A stretch of 64,000 nt of DNA, taken from Neocallimastix lanati (nom. inval.) (Eukaryota; Neocallimastigomycota; Neocallimastigomycetes; Neocallimastigales; Neocallimastigaceae). Below the pieces are notes generated by a model. It did not search any database, was not told where the DNA came from, and saw only the letters and a list, made by a program, of their open reading frames with translations. Below are positions 1 through 13,238 of the stretch, piece by piece (the first letter of the stretch is position 1; every line of letters begins with the position of its first letter). Both the position numbers and the translations under genes were made by a program. Location: positions 311,001 to 375,000 of the forward strand of contig JACVTC010000116.1 in assembly GCA_016946835.1 (NCBI GenBank), in the 5' to 3' direction.

Positions 1-2531
1 ATAAAAATTTTCTTTATGTAATTTTTTTCTTTTACATGTATTTTAATTAAATAAAACTAATTTCCTTGTCTAAAAAATTTAGTATTTAAGACTAAATAAA
101 CAATTTAACTTTCAAAAGTTACTATAAAAAATATGAATATAATTAACTGATATTTAATACTTTTTTTTAATAAAAATATATATGTAAAAAAAATCTTATT
201 AAAATATATATATTTAAATCAAAAAGAATTATATTTACATATGTAAAATGGTCAAGTTTAATAAAGAAATTCTATTGTATTTATTAATAAGGACTTTTTT
301 TTTCAAAACTAATTAAAAAACCAATAATATAGATATATGTTATTTAACTTATTAATAAATATCATATATTATAAATTATTTTTATATTTATATATATATT
401 CTTTTTTTAATATATTTTATAGTCGTTTTAATATTTATTGAATAAAAATTAGTTTAATTTATATTTTTATTAAATAAATAACCACTAAAAAAAAAAGTTT
501 ATATATATCTTAAGTATATATTTTAAATTAAATTTATTCATATGCAAAAATAATTGGATTTAAATTCTATACTTAAACTAATTTTTAACAAATAAATATA
601 AATACATTATAATATAATATAATATAATATAGCCGTTTTAATATATATAAAATATAACAATGGGATAAATTTTTATTATGAACTTACATAAACCAATTTA
701 TTTATAATAAAACACTTTATATAAAATGGTTAACTAGTTACACAATATTAATACAAAAATAATTTTAATTAATAATATATTTTAATAATATTTCAATTAA
801 TTAATAATATCATAATTTTATGCTTTTTTTTTTTTTTTTTTTTTTAAAATACTTTTATTATATATATTTAATTAAAAAATAAATATTAATATAAATGCTA
901 AAATATTTTTTTCAATATAAAAAGTTTAGTATCCATATTAGTTTTAAGATTTTATTTATTTTAGTAATTAATAAAATAATGAATATTATTAATAATTTAT
1001 TAAAGAGATATTGTATATTATTAATAATGTTATAATTAATACTAATATATAATTTTAAAGATATTATAATGTAAAAATAATATAATATAATAGACAACTA
1101 AAATTTTTTATTACTTGGAAATATAATATTTATTTTATTAATTATTAATTTTATAAAAGTAAGATAAATTATATTTTTTTGAACTAATTTTTCTATTAAA
1201 TCAATAAAAATCTTTAATAAAAAAAGTTTAAATAACAGAAAGTGAATTGATATGTGTATATAATTTATAATACATAAATAATATATAAAGTTTATCATAC
1301 CACTAAATATTTGTTATAATCTTTTTCTAACGTTATAACAATAAAGAAAAATATAAAGATATTAAAAAAAAAAAAAAAAAAAAAAAGTAAATTAAAGTTA
1401 AATTTAATTAAGTATGTTACACAGAACAAGGAAAATAAGGTAAATAATAGCAAAATTAAAACCAATTAGTTATAAAATATAATTACTAATATATTAACAA
1501 TATATAATATATTATATTAAATAATTATCAACGGTTGTATCATATTTATTATAAAATGAAACAAAAAAAATAACACAAATTAAAAAATATAAACCTTATA
1601 AAATAAAAAAAAATAAAGTAAAAAAAAGTATAAGGTCTATGTAATTATATTAAATATTTATAAATTAAAATTATATTCGTATATTATAAAGGGAAACTAT
1701 TTGTTTTAAGATTTTGAAATATAAATAAATTATTTATAATAAATTATAAAATTTAATTAATGTTTAATCATTATACTGCGGTTTAATTAAAATAATAAAT
1801 AGCCAAAAAATAAAAAAAAAAAATTATATAAATAAAAGTAAAAAGAATTTTTTTTTTTTTCAAATAAATAATTTATATTTGGTTTTTATAAAAACTAATT
1901 TTAAAACTAAAATAATAATTTTTAAAAATAGAAGTAAAGATCAAGAAAATTTATAATTTATATATATCTTTATTATTTATATATTTTAAATATTAAAATG
2001 AATCAATGTTTTATAAATATGAGTAATAAAAAAATAATAAATCAATATATTTAAATTATAATAACAAAATTAAGTGTAATAAAAATAATTAATAGAAATA
2101 AATTTAATAAGTTAAAACAAATAATTATTAATATCAAGAATATACTTGTTTTTAATATTGACTAATTTTTAATATTTAAGTACAACAATAATAAAAAAGA
2201 TCATTTAAAATTAAATGTACTATCTATATTTAAATAATAAAAATAATGAATGAATAATACATTCATACAAATCAAAAATATATGTATATGTAGAATATTA
2301 AAGAATTAATTATTTTAATTTTATTTAAATGAGAATGTAGTATGTAATACAAATAATAAAAAAAAAATAAATGAAATTGATAAATGTTGAAATAAAAATA
2401 AATATAATAACTACTATACTTATGTTATAAAATTTTGTTTTAGTATTTACAAATAAATAGTGATTAATAACAATTATTAACTTAATATATATTAAAATAA
2501 TATTATTACAAAATATATATATATAGAAAAA
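1..2531. other. AT-rich intergenic DNA, no gene seen
   Basis: Nearly pure A/T sequence with homopolymer runs (for example T-runs near 825-845 and A-runs near 1365-1385) and frequent stops in all frames. The short open frames near 912-1298 are Ile/Leu/Lys/Asn-only and look like chance. The last ~200 bases lead into the CAP gene at 2532 and presumably hold its promoter, but no specific element can be named. Confidence 0.7.
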
Positions 2532-3883
2532 ATGAGATTTAATATATCTGCTGTTTTATCCATTGCATTTTTAGTATGTAGTACTAATGCTAAATTAACT
2601 TCATCTCAAAAGGATGCATTATTATCTCTTCACAAAGAAGCTAGAGCAAAATTAAATGCATCAAATATGAAATCCATCTCCTGGAGTGATAGTCTTGCTT
2701 CTGCAGCTCAAGTAATAATTTTATCCAATATATTTCAAATTAATACAATTAGTTTATAAATATTTCAATTAATATATTTATATAAATACTTATTTATTTT
2801 TACTTTCCAATAATAAAATAAATTAATTAATATATAATTATTAATTTAATTATTTTTTTTTAAATAATTATTAAGAGTTATTCTGAAAAATGTTTAGGTA
2901 TGGTTCACTCACATAAAGGTCCAGAAAATTTAGCTGGTAGTACTACTGGTGATGTTAAAAGAATGTTCAATAATTGGATGGATGAAAAATCTGGTTTTAA
3001 TAATTCAGGATATAGATCAAACTTTAAAGATATTTCTTATCATGGTGAAGATATTGGACATTATTCTCAAATTGTTTGGGCTGATAATACTGAAGTCGGT
3101 TGTGGTATGACAGATTGTCCACATTATTCTGCTCGTTACCTTTTAGTGTGTAGATATAAAACAGGTAATGTTATTGGTAGAGAAGTTTATGCTCTTGGTT
3201 CTGGTTCTTCTAGTGATAAAGATGAATCGAGAAAAACTACCACTAAGAAAAGTACAACTTCTGCCCATAGAAGTTCAACAACTAGAAAAACCACTACCAC
3301 AACCACTACCACTACTACTGTAGCTGCCGCAACTAATACTCCTGCTGTCTCCGTATCTGAAGGTATTAAAGTTCCAACCGCTACAGTTGCTGCTAATAAT
3401 ACATTAAATAACAATTCTACTTTAACTGAAACTCCAGGAATTACTATTCCAATAAATGATCAAAATACTAACAAAGATAATAAAAAAGAAGATGATGAAA
3501 AGAAGACTGATAATAAGAAAGATGAAGAAAATATTGTTGAAGAAGTTGGTCCATCCAGTTACACAACAGATGCTACTACTTATGTAACCGGTGTTGCTGT
3601 TACTGGTTCTGTTGTTGGTGCTGCTGCTGCATTTGTATTCCTTAAGAAGAATCCAAAGCAATACAAACAACTTACTGATAATATGAAAACTATTTCTAGA
3701 AGTATTACTAAAAAAGCAAATTCAGTTAAGCGTAGTGCAACTACTGTTACTAGTTCTGTAAAACGTAGTGCAACTAATGTCACTAGAAAGATTACTACCA
3801 AAGTAAGACCAACCCAATCAGATTCAAGTAATCCATTCAATGGAAGTAGTTATAGATATGAATTTACTCAAAATCTTAGTTAA
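2532..3883 (+). CDS. Secreted CAP/PR-1 (SCP-like) protein with C-terminal membrane anchor, copy 1
   Basis: Two exons, 2532-2711 and 2876-3883, with a 164-nt phase-0 intron (GTAATA...AAG); about 395 aa. The N-terminus is a signal peptide (hydrophobic run ending near STNA, residue ~20). A CAP domain follows, about residues 25-165, with the family motifs GHYSQIVWADNTEVGCG and YLLVCRYKTGNVIG. The start at 2532 is the first Met before the signal peptide. Next comes a Ser/Thr-rich linker including a run of Thr, then an acidic/Lys stretch. A single transmembrane helix (VAVTGSVVGAAAAFVFL) is followed by a basic Ser/Lys/Arg tail. CAP proteins of fungi (Pry, PR-1-like) bind sterols and other lipids or act at the cell surface. 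The anchor suggests a type I surface protein with a cytosolic basic tail. Paralogous to the gene at 18807: both first exons are 180 nt, with the intron at the same codon (AQ|). Confidence 0.9.
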
Positions 3884-5293
3884 GAAGCATTAAAAAAAAT
3901 AACATTGAACATTTAAATTTAATAAGCATTATTATTATGATATTAAAAATTTATATGGAATTCAATAAAAAAAATAAAATACTATATTTATAAATGTTAT
4001 TAAATCAATAACTTAAAGAAAATTTTTAGAAAATAAAATAGAAAAACATATGCATATATTAAATTTTGGTAATATAATATAAATTGTAGATATATAATAT
4101 TATTAATGTAAAAATAATAAAACTAATATATATAAACCAAATATAAAGTAATATAATATTAATATAATATATTGAATTAATAAATAAATAAATAATTTAT
4201 TAATAAAACAAAAAAAATAATAAAAATTATAAAAAAAAAAATAATTTTAGAAAAAAAATTGCAGGAACAAAAAACTAAAATATTTAAAAAAATTAAGATA
4301 AATTAAAAAAAAAAAAAATTATCAAAATATTGCAAAAAAAAAAAAAAAAAAAAAAAAAGAAGGTATTTATTTTCTGATAGTATTTGAAAATATATATCAT
4401 TAATAGTATCTTTTTTTTTTTTAAAAAATATATATATATATAAATATGTATAAAGTATATTTTAATTATTTTTAATTATTAATATATTTTAATTATTAAT
4501 TTATATTTACAATATATATTAAATTTTTTTTTATTTTACATACAAAAAATTTTTTTTTTAAAATTCTTAAAAAGAAAAAATTTAATAATAATAATAGTAA
4601 TAATAGTAATAATAAAAATAATATAGTAATAATAATAATAATAAATATATATATTATATTTTTTAATTCATTACTAATAAAATAAAGTAATGATTAAAAA
4701 TTTTTATTCATTTATTTTAAAATATAATATTAATAATAATAATTTTTTAATTCATTATAATAATAATTATTAATTCATTATAAAGATTATAAATTAGTTA
4801 TTATAAATAATAATAATAATAATAATAATATAATAATAATAATATAATAATAATAATATAATAATAATAATATAATGATAATAATGTTGATTCATTATTC
4901 TATTAAAAAAATATTATTATATAAAATCATTATTCTATTAACAAAAGAATAACAATTATTTAAAATCATTATTATATTAAAAAAAAAAATTATAAAATTC
5001 ATTACTAATAAAAAATATTATAAAAATTTATTTAAAAACATATTAAAAAAAAATAAAAAAAAAAAAAAAAAAATAAAAAATAAAAATTATAAAATTCATT
5101 ACTAATTATAAAAATTTATTAATTCAATACTGAAATAATAAAAATAATAAAAATAAAGTTTAAAAAATAAAGATTAAAAACTAAAAATTATTATTATTAC
5201 AAGCTTTATTATTACTAATTTATATTTTTATTATTTTTTTTTTATTTTATATATATATATATATATATATATTTTTCTTAATTTTTTGATTTT

Positions 5294-5327
<34 letters not shown>

Positions 5328-5477
5328 ATTTATTTATTTAATTATTTAAGTATTTATCTTTTTATTTATTTATTTATGCATATATGAAAATTTTATCAAT
5401 AAATATATTTACATATTTCTTCTTGATGGAATTTTAGCATTAGATACATTTTGATACTGGGGAACTGAGACATTCAA
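3884..5477. other. AT-rich intergenic DNA with simple repeats
   Basis: Poly-A and poly-T tracts (for example 4330-4358 and 5299-5326), short (AAT)n runs near 4580-4660 and 4810-4880, and (AT)n near 5250-5270. No coding signal. Base composition rises only from about 5425, at the edge of the hairpin and LINE. Confidence 0.7.
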
Positions 5478-5551
5478 CGGAACAGTAGACCCCTGTGAAC
5501 TGTTTAAGAATTGAGCAATTCTTAAACAGTTCACAGAGGTCTACTGTTCCG
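5478..5551. repeat. 74-nt near-perfect inverted repeat (hairpin)
   Basis: Arm 1 is 5478-5513 and arm 2 is 5516-5551, separated by only 2 nt (AG). The 36-bp arms pair with a single mismatch (C at about 5492 against A in the other arm). The sequence is far more GC-rich than its surroundings. It lies immediately upstream of the LINE copy starting near 5552, so it may be the element's 5' end or a separate insertion. Seen directly; function unknown. Confidence 0.9.
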
Positions 5552-6133
5552 TATATTAGGTCCATGGAGGATTGATAGAAAAAGAATAGCCTATATCGGG
5601 TGTACTAATTACATAATTGCATTTTTCTGTAATTTTGATAATAATCAATGATTATCCTTTATAAAAAAAAAAAAAAAAATCCTTTCTAAAGTGACTTCTA
5701 ATACCAAGAGAGAAAATTGGAATACTAGAAGACTGTAGAAAGTGAACCTGATGTTTTATATTGTTTTAAACTGGATATACAATAACATTAGAATTGTATA
5801 ATTAATAATATCATGTAGTTTCTACATATTATCATTGTAATGAATCTATTGTATTTTTTATTTTAGTATATATATTTTTCTATAGTATTATTTAAACTCT
5901 CATGAAGCTATTGCTAAATAAAAAATGTAGGAGTTTGATTCAATCCAAAACTTATGTTTAAGACTTTATTTAATGAATGGGAATCTTTTTATTGTCTTTC
6001 ACTAACTAATATTTTATTTACCTTTGTTTATTTAATTTTCATTTTGGTTTATATATGATTACTTTACAGAAAAGTATTACATTAATCAGAGCTTTATTTA
6101 TCGAATAGTATATCATAAACTCAAAAGATAACA

Positions 6134-6164
<31 letters not shown>

Positions 6165-9100
6165 TATTCATTACAACAAAATTCATAAGTTGTATATTTT
6201 ACTTTAATACGTTTCAGTTTCTGCACAAAGAAAAAACTTCATATTATTTTAATTATTTTATTTATATTTATATTTCTTAGTTTTTAGTATTTTAATTATA
6301 TTAGTTTCATTTATATCGATTTATAATTTATAGATCATTTTGGAAAAGATATTTAATTAGGTTTTCACTGTTATGGAACATCTATTGACAACATCTGGTT
6401 GTTTTTTTTCCGTGGTATACACTCATGGATCAATGTTAAAATGAAGGAATTTCTTCATTCTAGATGCAATAAAATTTAAGGATAATATTTTGTTATTGAA
6501 AAGAATTACTAATTTCAATAATAATTTCTTCAAGATAGAAGTATACACTCCAAATTTCAACCACGAAAAATTCGAAAAAGTATTTGAAAAAGTAATATCA
6601 GGTGTTAAAATTTCATATTGCAGATGCTCCAAATGGAATCATAAGGTTTCTTTTCAGCATTTAAAACAAAATTTAATATCTAATAGCACATTCATTAATA
6701 CAAACTCAGCAAATCTCAGTTCAATTAATTTAGTAAATGTTATAAATGGCAATCATGATCTTAATGCTCCTAATTTACCTATTCGTATTTCTCAAAATTC
6801 AATTTCGCTTTCTAATACAGAAAAGTTTTCATTTTGTCTTAGTTGGAATACCAAATACCAATGGATGGAATTTTGTAAAAAGAGCTAGTATTAAGAACTT
6901 CAATACTATTTTTAAACCTTTATTCCTATGTTTTCAGGAAATAGGCAATGATACCATGGATGCTAAAAATCCTTTTAAAGTAACATTACCCAACTACAAG
7001 TATTTCCAAAAAATAATGGATTCAAATATGTCAGGTTGCAGAGATTTATATCTTGGATATCATGTCTCATATCATATCAAGTAGTCCTTGAAGATAATTC
7101 CTATACTCATCTTGTTTCTTTAACAACATATAGTGTATGGAATCACTCTAAGTGTTCTGTAGGTAATGTCTATATTCCCACAAAGAAACACTCATTACAA
7201 GTCCGATATACACTCTCTGAAGTTTTCACATTACTTCAGAATCACACTAATCATCCATCTATTCTTCTTGGAGACTTTAACATGAGCACCACTTATTTAC
7301 AAGATAAATTAACCAACAGTAACCTTGGTAATTGGTTTATTCTTCCGATCAATGGTTCACCTATTTCACTGACTAGAGGTAGATATTCACCGGATATTGA
7401 ACATGTCTTAGTCAACTCAAGTATGCTGGATAAAATATCAAATGCTTATTTTGTTGATTATCCTTCTGTATCAGATCATAAACCACTCGTGGTTTATTGC
7501 AAGAAAACTAACATAGATGATTTATTTTTGTTACCAAGAAAAAAAAATATGTTAGATGAGATAGGTATAAATGTCTTGAACTTAAGAAAGAAAATTGTGA
7601 TCATAATAAATTTGAGATTCTTAGTAAAAAAATAGGAAATGAAGAACTTTCAGCAGATAGTATAGTTGAAAAGTTCATCAACACTACTTATTCCATTGCT
7701 AAGAATTTATCGATTACATCTTCAACAGAAATCAGAAAATCGATGTTTAGAATGTCTCGCAAAATCTATTGTCTTCAAAAGGTAAAACATATTAAATATA
7801 AACAAATTAAGCCTTATAAATCTGCAAATGATTTCAATGAATTTACTAAAATCGTTGACTCGTATAATAATCTATGTAAATCAATTCATAAAAAATGTAC
7901 TGAATTAAGGAAAAAAAAAGGATATTTATATTGGATTAAAATTGGATGTTCGTTAACAATTAAAAATGCTAGTAGGAGAGCATAGAAATGGGTAAAAAAG
8001 AATGCAAAAATAAATAATCAATCTTACACGGTCTCATCATCCTATTAAAAACAATAACAATAAACTAGTTTCTTCTACAGATAGAAAATTAAATACTATG
8101 CATTCTTATTATAAATTCCTAGGGTCGGATTCTTCAGGTCATTAGCCTAAAGATTTCTGGAAAGATTTTTGATACTCTTAGGAATCTGGGAAATCCTAGG
8201 CAACAAGATTGGGAAATTAACCAAGATATTATCGATGAAGAAATTATCTAGGCAATCTCTTCTACTCTTAACTTTAAAGCTTATGATCCTGATGGTATTC
8301 CAATGGAATTCTTCAAAGCTTTGATTCCTAGTAAAGATGATTCAGAAGAATCTAGTGAAAAAAATAAAAGCCTTAATCAATCGTATTTGGAATGGTGATT
8401 TTTCAAAATCATGGAATAACACATCGATAATTTCTATTCATAAAAAGGACGATCCATCAGATTGTAATTACTATCGTGGCATCTCTCTTATCAATAATGG
8501 GTTAAAAAAAATTATATCAAAAATCATAACTAAAAGAATCTCTAAATATGGAATTGATGAAGGATTTATAAGACCTGAATAATATGGATTTCTTAATTGA
8601 GAAGAACGTATAAGTCTTTACACTACATTAAGAATTATATGTCAGAGACGAAAATTTGAAAATAAAGTTACTTTCCATGCTTTTTTGGGCCATAAAAAAT
8701 CGTATGACTCAATTCCCATATATAATGTATTAATGAAGATTCATCACTTAGGTATTATTAGAGGTAAGTACTATAAATTTCTTGAAAACTTAAACTTTTT
8801 TTTTTCCAAGGCTTGTGTAAAAGTTGATAGACAAATTATCAGAACTATTTAGTATTAAAAAAGGAGTTCATCAAAGTCGTCCCCTATCAATTTGTATTTA
8901 ACTTATTCATTAATGATATTTTTAATTATTGTAATAAATATGGAATCTCTGTTAGTGATTAACATTGTTATGGAGGTCTTTTTGCAGATGACATTGTGTT
9001 ATGTACTCCAACAAGATCTCAACTAAAGAAATTGTTAAAATTTACAAGTAAATGAGCTAAAAATAATAAAATGCAATTTAGTATCAATAAATGTGCTAGT

Positions 9101-10269
9101 TTAGTAGTACGAGGGGAAGTTTCAAGATTTCTTAATAACAGTAACCCTACCCTTTATCTTTCAAGTCAAGAGTTACCTAAAACGAATTGCTATACCCACT
9201 TAAGTTTACCGTTTTCAAATGATTTAGAATTAAAATCGATCATACAGAGAATGAATAATAAAGTTAGAAAAGCGCTTTATCCCATTAAAGGATTTCTTAA
9301 AAATCTACATATTCCTATCCCTTATAAATGAATGTTATTTTCAGTTATAGTAATCGGGCAAGTTTCATATTATGTAGAGATCATATCACGTAGTAGATGT
9401 CATGCATAGGATAAAGAAAGTAAAATTTTAGCAAACAAATTAAATAAATTTCCCTCAAAAAATGCAAATTGCGTACCTTTTACTGAAATAGAGATATGAC
9501 AGAAAAATTAATCAAGACTAAGGCCTATAAGAAATATAAATTTGAGAAAACTAGAAACTACCTAAAGCTTAACTTCAAGTATCCTGAATTTAGCATTGGC
9601 TTACAATGGATACTTCGTGCCAGATAGTAGGTATAAATTTGATGTTCATATTGCCAAAACACGCAAAAATGATTGAAGACGACTATCCATAAAAGTGTCG
9701 TTATTGTTATAGAAAAAATAGTAATCCTCGATTGCTACATTGGTTTTCTAAATGTTATCTTTTCTGCGAATTTCAAATGAAATATTTTAAGGATATAGAA
9801 GTTCTTTATGAAAAATTTTTTATAATTTCTAAATATTGTCCAATATTAAATAGTAATGTTAACACTACTTATGAATAATGTAGAATCAAATACAAATTCT
9901 AATGGTAGTAACGAAGCTTATTATATTAATAATAATACCTGTAGGAATAATATTGTTCATAATAGTAGTATCAGTGATAGAGAAAATAAGAATATTAATA
10001 TTAGTGATAGTGAAAATGTGAAAATAACAGTATCATGACTAATAATGTAATGAATAGTCTATTTGTAATTAACTTTACGGACTATCTAATTAATGATATA
10101 GCAGTCGTTAATAACTCTCTAATTAATGATATAGCAGTCGTTAATAACTCTCTTAAGTTACTTTGTGAATGATATAATAAATTAAAATATTTCTCCTCCA
10201 AATAAATCAATGTTAAACTGTTATGAAAAATAAATAAATAAATAAATAAAAAAAAAAAAAAAAAAAAAA
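5552..10269 (+). mobile_element. Degenerate non-LTR retrotransposon (LINE), copy A
   Basis: Full-length-looking but decayed LINE on the plus strand. The 5' region (5552-6400) is repeated in inverted orientation at 27300-28165. An AP-type endonuclease is visible: a FLCFQE motif near 6920, GDFNMS near 7275 and SDHKPL near 7470. The reverse transcriptase follows: FKAYDPDGIPMEFFKAL near 8270, a PE-YGFL motif near 8575, and the catalytic GLFADDIVL near 8978-9002. A C-terminal Cys-His knuckle (CRYCYR...HWFSKC) lies near 9700-9765. Several in-frame stops and frameshifts break it (for example after 7635, 8582 and 9331). The 3' end is an (AAAT)n/A-rich tail at about 10228-10269. Clade not resolved; L1/Tad-like by the APE plus RT plus terminal CCHC layout. 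Confidence 0.85.
10085..10150 (+). repeat. Two perfect 33-bp tandem units in LINE copy A 3' region
   Basis: The unit beginning TCTAATTAATGATATAGCAG occurs at 10085-10117 and again, identical, at 10118-10150. It lies between the coding relic and the A-rich tail of the LINE. A perfect tandem in an otherwise decayed element suggests a recent duplication or slippage. Confidence 0.9.
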
Positions 10270-11265
10270 TTCAATAACTAGTTCTTCATGATCATCATAT
10301 ACAAATTATTGTTCCTCAATCAATAAAATCTATAAAAATTAAATTTAATAATAATATTTTCCTTAATTTGAAAGAGAACTCAATTGACATATTGTATTAT
10401 CAATATATATAAATATATACTATTTAATTCTTTTTTTTTTCATATATTGCTATTTCAATGTTATATCTAATTCTTCTTTTTTTTCATATATTGCTATTTC
10501 AATGTTATATCTATGATATATTTATTTATTTAAATAGTATTAATATTTATATTAAATAATAATAATAATAATAATAATAATAGTAATAAAAAATTTTAAT
10601 TCATTATTAATAAAATAAAAAAGTATATGTAATGTAAATAAAAATATTTAATTCATTATTAATAAATAAAAAAAAAATAGTAATAATTAATAATTATAAT
10701 ATTTTATTTTTAAATAAAAATTATTAAAATATTAACAAAAAAAAAAATTAAAATACCAAAAAATTATTTATGATACCTTTTTTAACTTTATATTATGATA
10801 GAAAATTTTGAATAGATAACTAAATACTTAAATATATAATTTTTAAAATTCATTAAAATATATTTTTCTGTCATTTTTAAATATTACATAATATTTTTAA
10901 TGGTGCATATTTATAAAGTAAAAATATATATATTTTTTGTATTTTATATTTTTCAGTACTATTTAAGAGTGTATTTTCAACTACTATTATGATTATATGA
11001 TTAGTTTATATGTTGATTAATGTGTTAATTTTACACATATTATATAGAATAAAAACCCTATGTTATATAAAATACTCTTTTGAGCCTATATATTATACAT
11101 ATACCTCATACTAAGTTTTTTTTACATACAGCATTGTGTTTTTCACATATAAAAAATATATAGTTATGTATAATATAAAAACATGATCAAAATATATAGT
11201 TTTATGTAGAGTAATCATATAATAATGAAATATTACACAAAGTAATTTTTATACTAAATTTAATA

Positions 11266-11305
<40 letters not shown>

Positions 11306-12899
11306 CATTCTTGAAATACATATATTAATTTGATATCCTATTTAATTCAAATACAAAAATCACTCTATGTACTATAAGTCTGGAAACCCTGTATATAAAA
11401 AAAAAAAAAAAAAGAAGGTTCTCAATTTAAAAATTATTATATATTATAATTATAAATTATTAATAGCTAAAATGAAAAAGCACAAAGCTCTTAATCCATT
11501 TAATATGTTGATACCATATTGTTAATATTTTAAGTTACGGAGTTTATGACACTTCATCTTCTTCTTCAAAATATAAAGATAAACATGAATGGCATAAAAA
11601 AAAGTGTAAATCAAAAAAAATGAATAAAATATATAAATAAAAAAATACATAAAAAACATGAAGAAAAACATAAATAAAATATAAAGCAAATTAAGTAGCT
11701 GATAGCTAATAGAATTATTAATTAATTATCATTATTATTAAATACAGGAAAAAAAACTTTTTTGTCGTACAATCTGATAGTATACACTGTTTGACGTACA
11801 GCTTACCTAATGGTGTTATGCCACGCGTGTACCACAATTACTAAATTTAATATAAAATATAGCAGTTCAGAACCTACTAGTCCAATTACTATGTAGGATA
11901 AACTTAATCTGATAATCTATATACAAAATAAAAAAATTTAAATGTATTTAATATTATTTTTATTAACTAATAAAAAATAGCTAAAATAACAATACTTTAA
12001 AAGTATATTCGGATTCTTTTTAAAGGAAATATCAGTATCAACAATAAGAAAAATGAAAAAAAAAATTTTTTTTTATATGACAAAGTTGGCCAAAGTATAA
12101 TACTTTACATAATATAGTGCCTTATAACTAGCACAAAAGAAAAATAAAAAAAAAAAAAAAATTAAATCTTATAGCTTCGGTGCTATAAGCTCTGTATTCG
12201 CCAGTGCTTTGGTTGTAACTGTACCTTCCGAGTTGTTGAATTTGGAAGGATAATTCAGCGATTTTTACTGAGTCATTGATACGTTTTTACTGTCCACCAT
12301 AGTCTATAACCAAACTAATCTCCAAGTTAACCAATACTCAATAACTTACTATGACTATAGCTAACTTGTTGTATGAGAATACACTGTATATATGAAATCT
12401 ATCCACTCCTTGTTATAATTTACAATTTTTTTTTTTTTTAGAATCTTTTCTACTCTTTTTTTTTTTCTATAACAAACAAGCATCATGGGTTAATCAAAGG
12501 ATTAACGACTTACTTGTTTATTAATAAAAAAAAATTATAAATTTTAATTTTATATTATTTACTATTACTTCTATTTAATTCTCCGATATCTCCACAATAT
12601 AAATGTTAAGGTTCAGAGAATAAGAAAAAAGATAAATTAATAACAAAAAATTTTATTAAAGAGAAATGAATTCTTATTAATATTTTTTATTTTTATTTTT
12701 ATTATATTTAATTCTTTAAATGTTTTCTTATTGTTCAATTGTTTTTTTTTAAAAAAATATATTTAACAAAATTACAAGTATTCATACTTTTTTGAAGAAT
12801 AAAAGATTTTCTATTATTTTTATTATTAATTTTTAGATATTTTTTTTTCCTTTATTATTTATAATTATATAAGAAAATTTCAAAATAATTAAATATTTT
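10270..12899. other. Intergenic region with a duplicated block and two GC-richer islands
   Basis: About 10435-10510 holds a tandem duplication of a ~40-bp unit containing CATATATTGCTATTTCAATG. Near 11470-11640 there are broken Lys-rich reading frames that may be a dead gene. Islands of clearly higher GC occur at about 11760-11900 and 12165-12415. The latter starts with a hairpin (CTTATAGC 12168-12175 pairing with GCTATAAG 12182-12189) and includes CCTTCC...GGAAGG. No tRNA, rRNA or snRNA could be recognised. The rest is A/T-rich with long homopolymers (for example 11270-11303). Confidence 0.6.
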
Positions 12900-13238
12900 T
12901 CATTTATAAAATTTAAATGTCCTAAATATAATGTAATTAAATCTAAAATAACAAGAAATATAAATAAACAAGTACCACCTGATGTAACAAAGTTTGATGA
13001 ATTTCCTAATGAATCAAAGTATCATAAATCAGTAAGAAATGAGAATTATATGTTACTCAAAAATCCTAATTTAATAATCTTCCAATCCCCATTCCAAACA
13101 AAATTATTTATGAAATATAGTGAAATATATATATATGGTGATGATACTTTTTATATTGCACCTAAATTTAGTTATCAAATGTTCATTACTAGAGTATACG
13201 TTAAAGATCTACATTATTTATATACTAATTCTTTTTAA
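12900..13238 (+). pseudogene. MULE-type transposase fragment (FLYWCH/MULE family)
   Basis: An open frame of about 110 codons runs through 12909-13238 without an upstream Met until 13050. It contains YGDDTFYIAPKFSYQMF and TRVYV, which resemble the start of the MULE transposase DDE core (D-G/D-T-F-x2-x-P-x2-YQ-x-F), the first catalytic Asp being in DDTF. The upstream part (KCPKYN..., then NLIIFQSPFQ) fits the spacer that follows a FLYWCH zinc finger in such proteins. The rest of the transposase (the other D and E) is missing, so this is a 5' or middle fragment of a dead Mutator-like element. Recognition is by motif only. Confidence 0.55.

Noticed and set aside
912-1298. Two small minus-strand frames
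   Set aside because: Pure Ile/Leu/Tyr/Asn low complexity in A/T spacer; no signal of a gene.
3187-3840. Minus-strand frames opposite CAP copy 1
   Set aside because: Shadows of the Thr-rich linker and membrane segment; Val/Leu-only composition.
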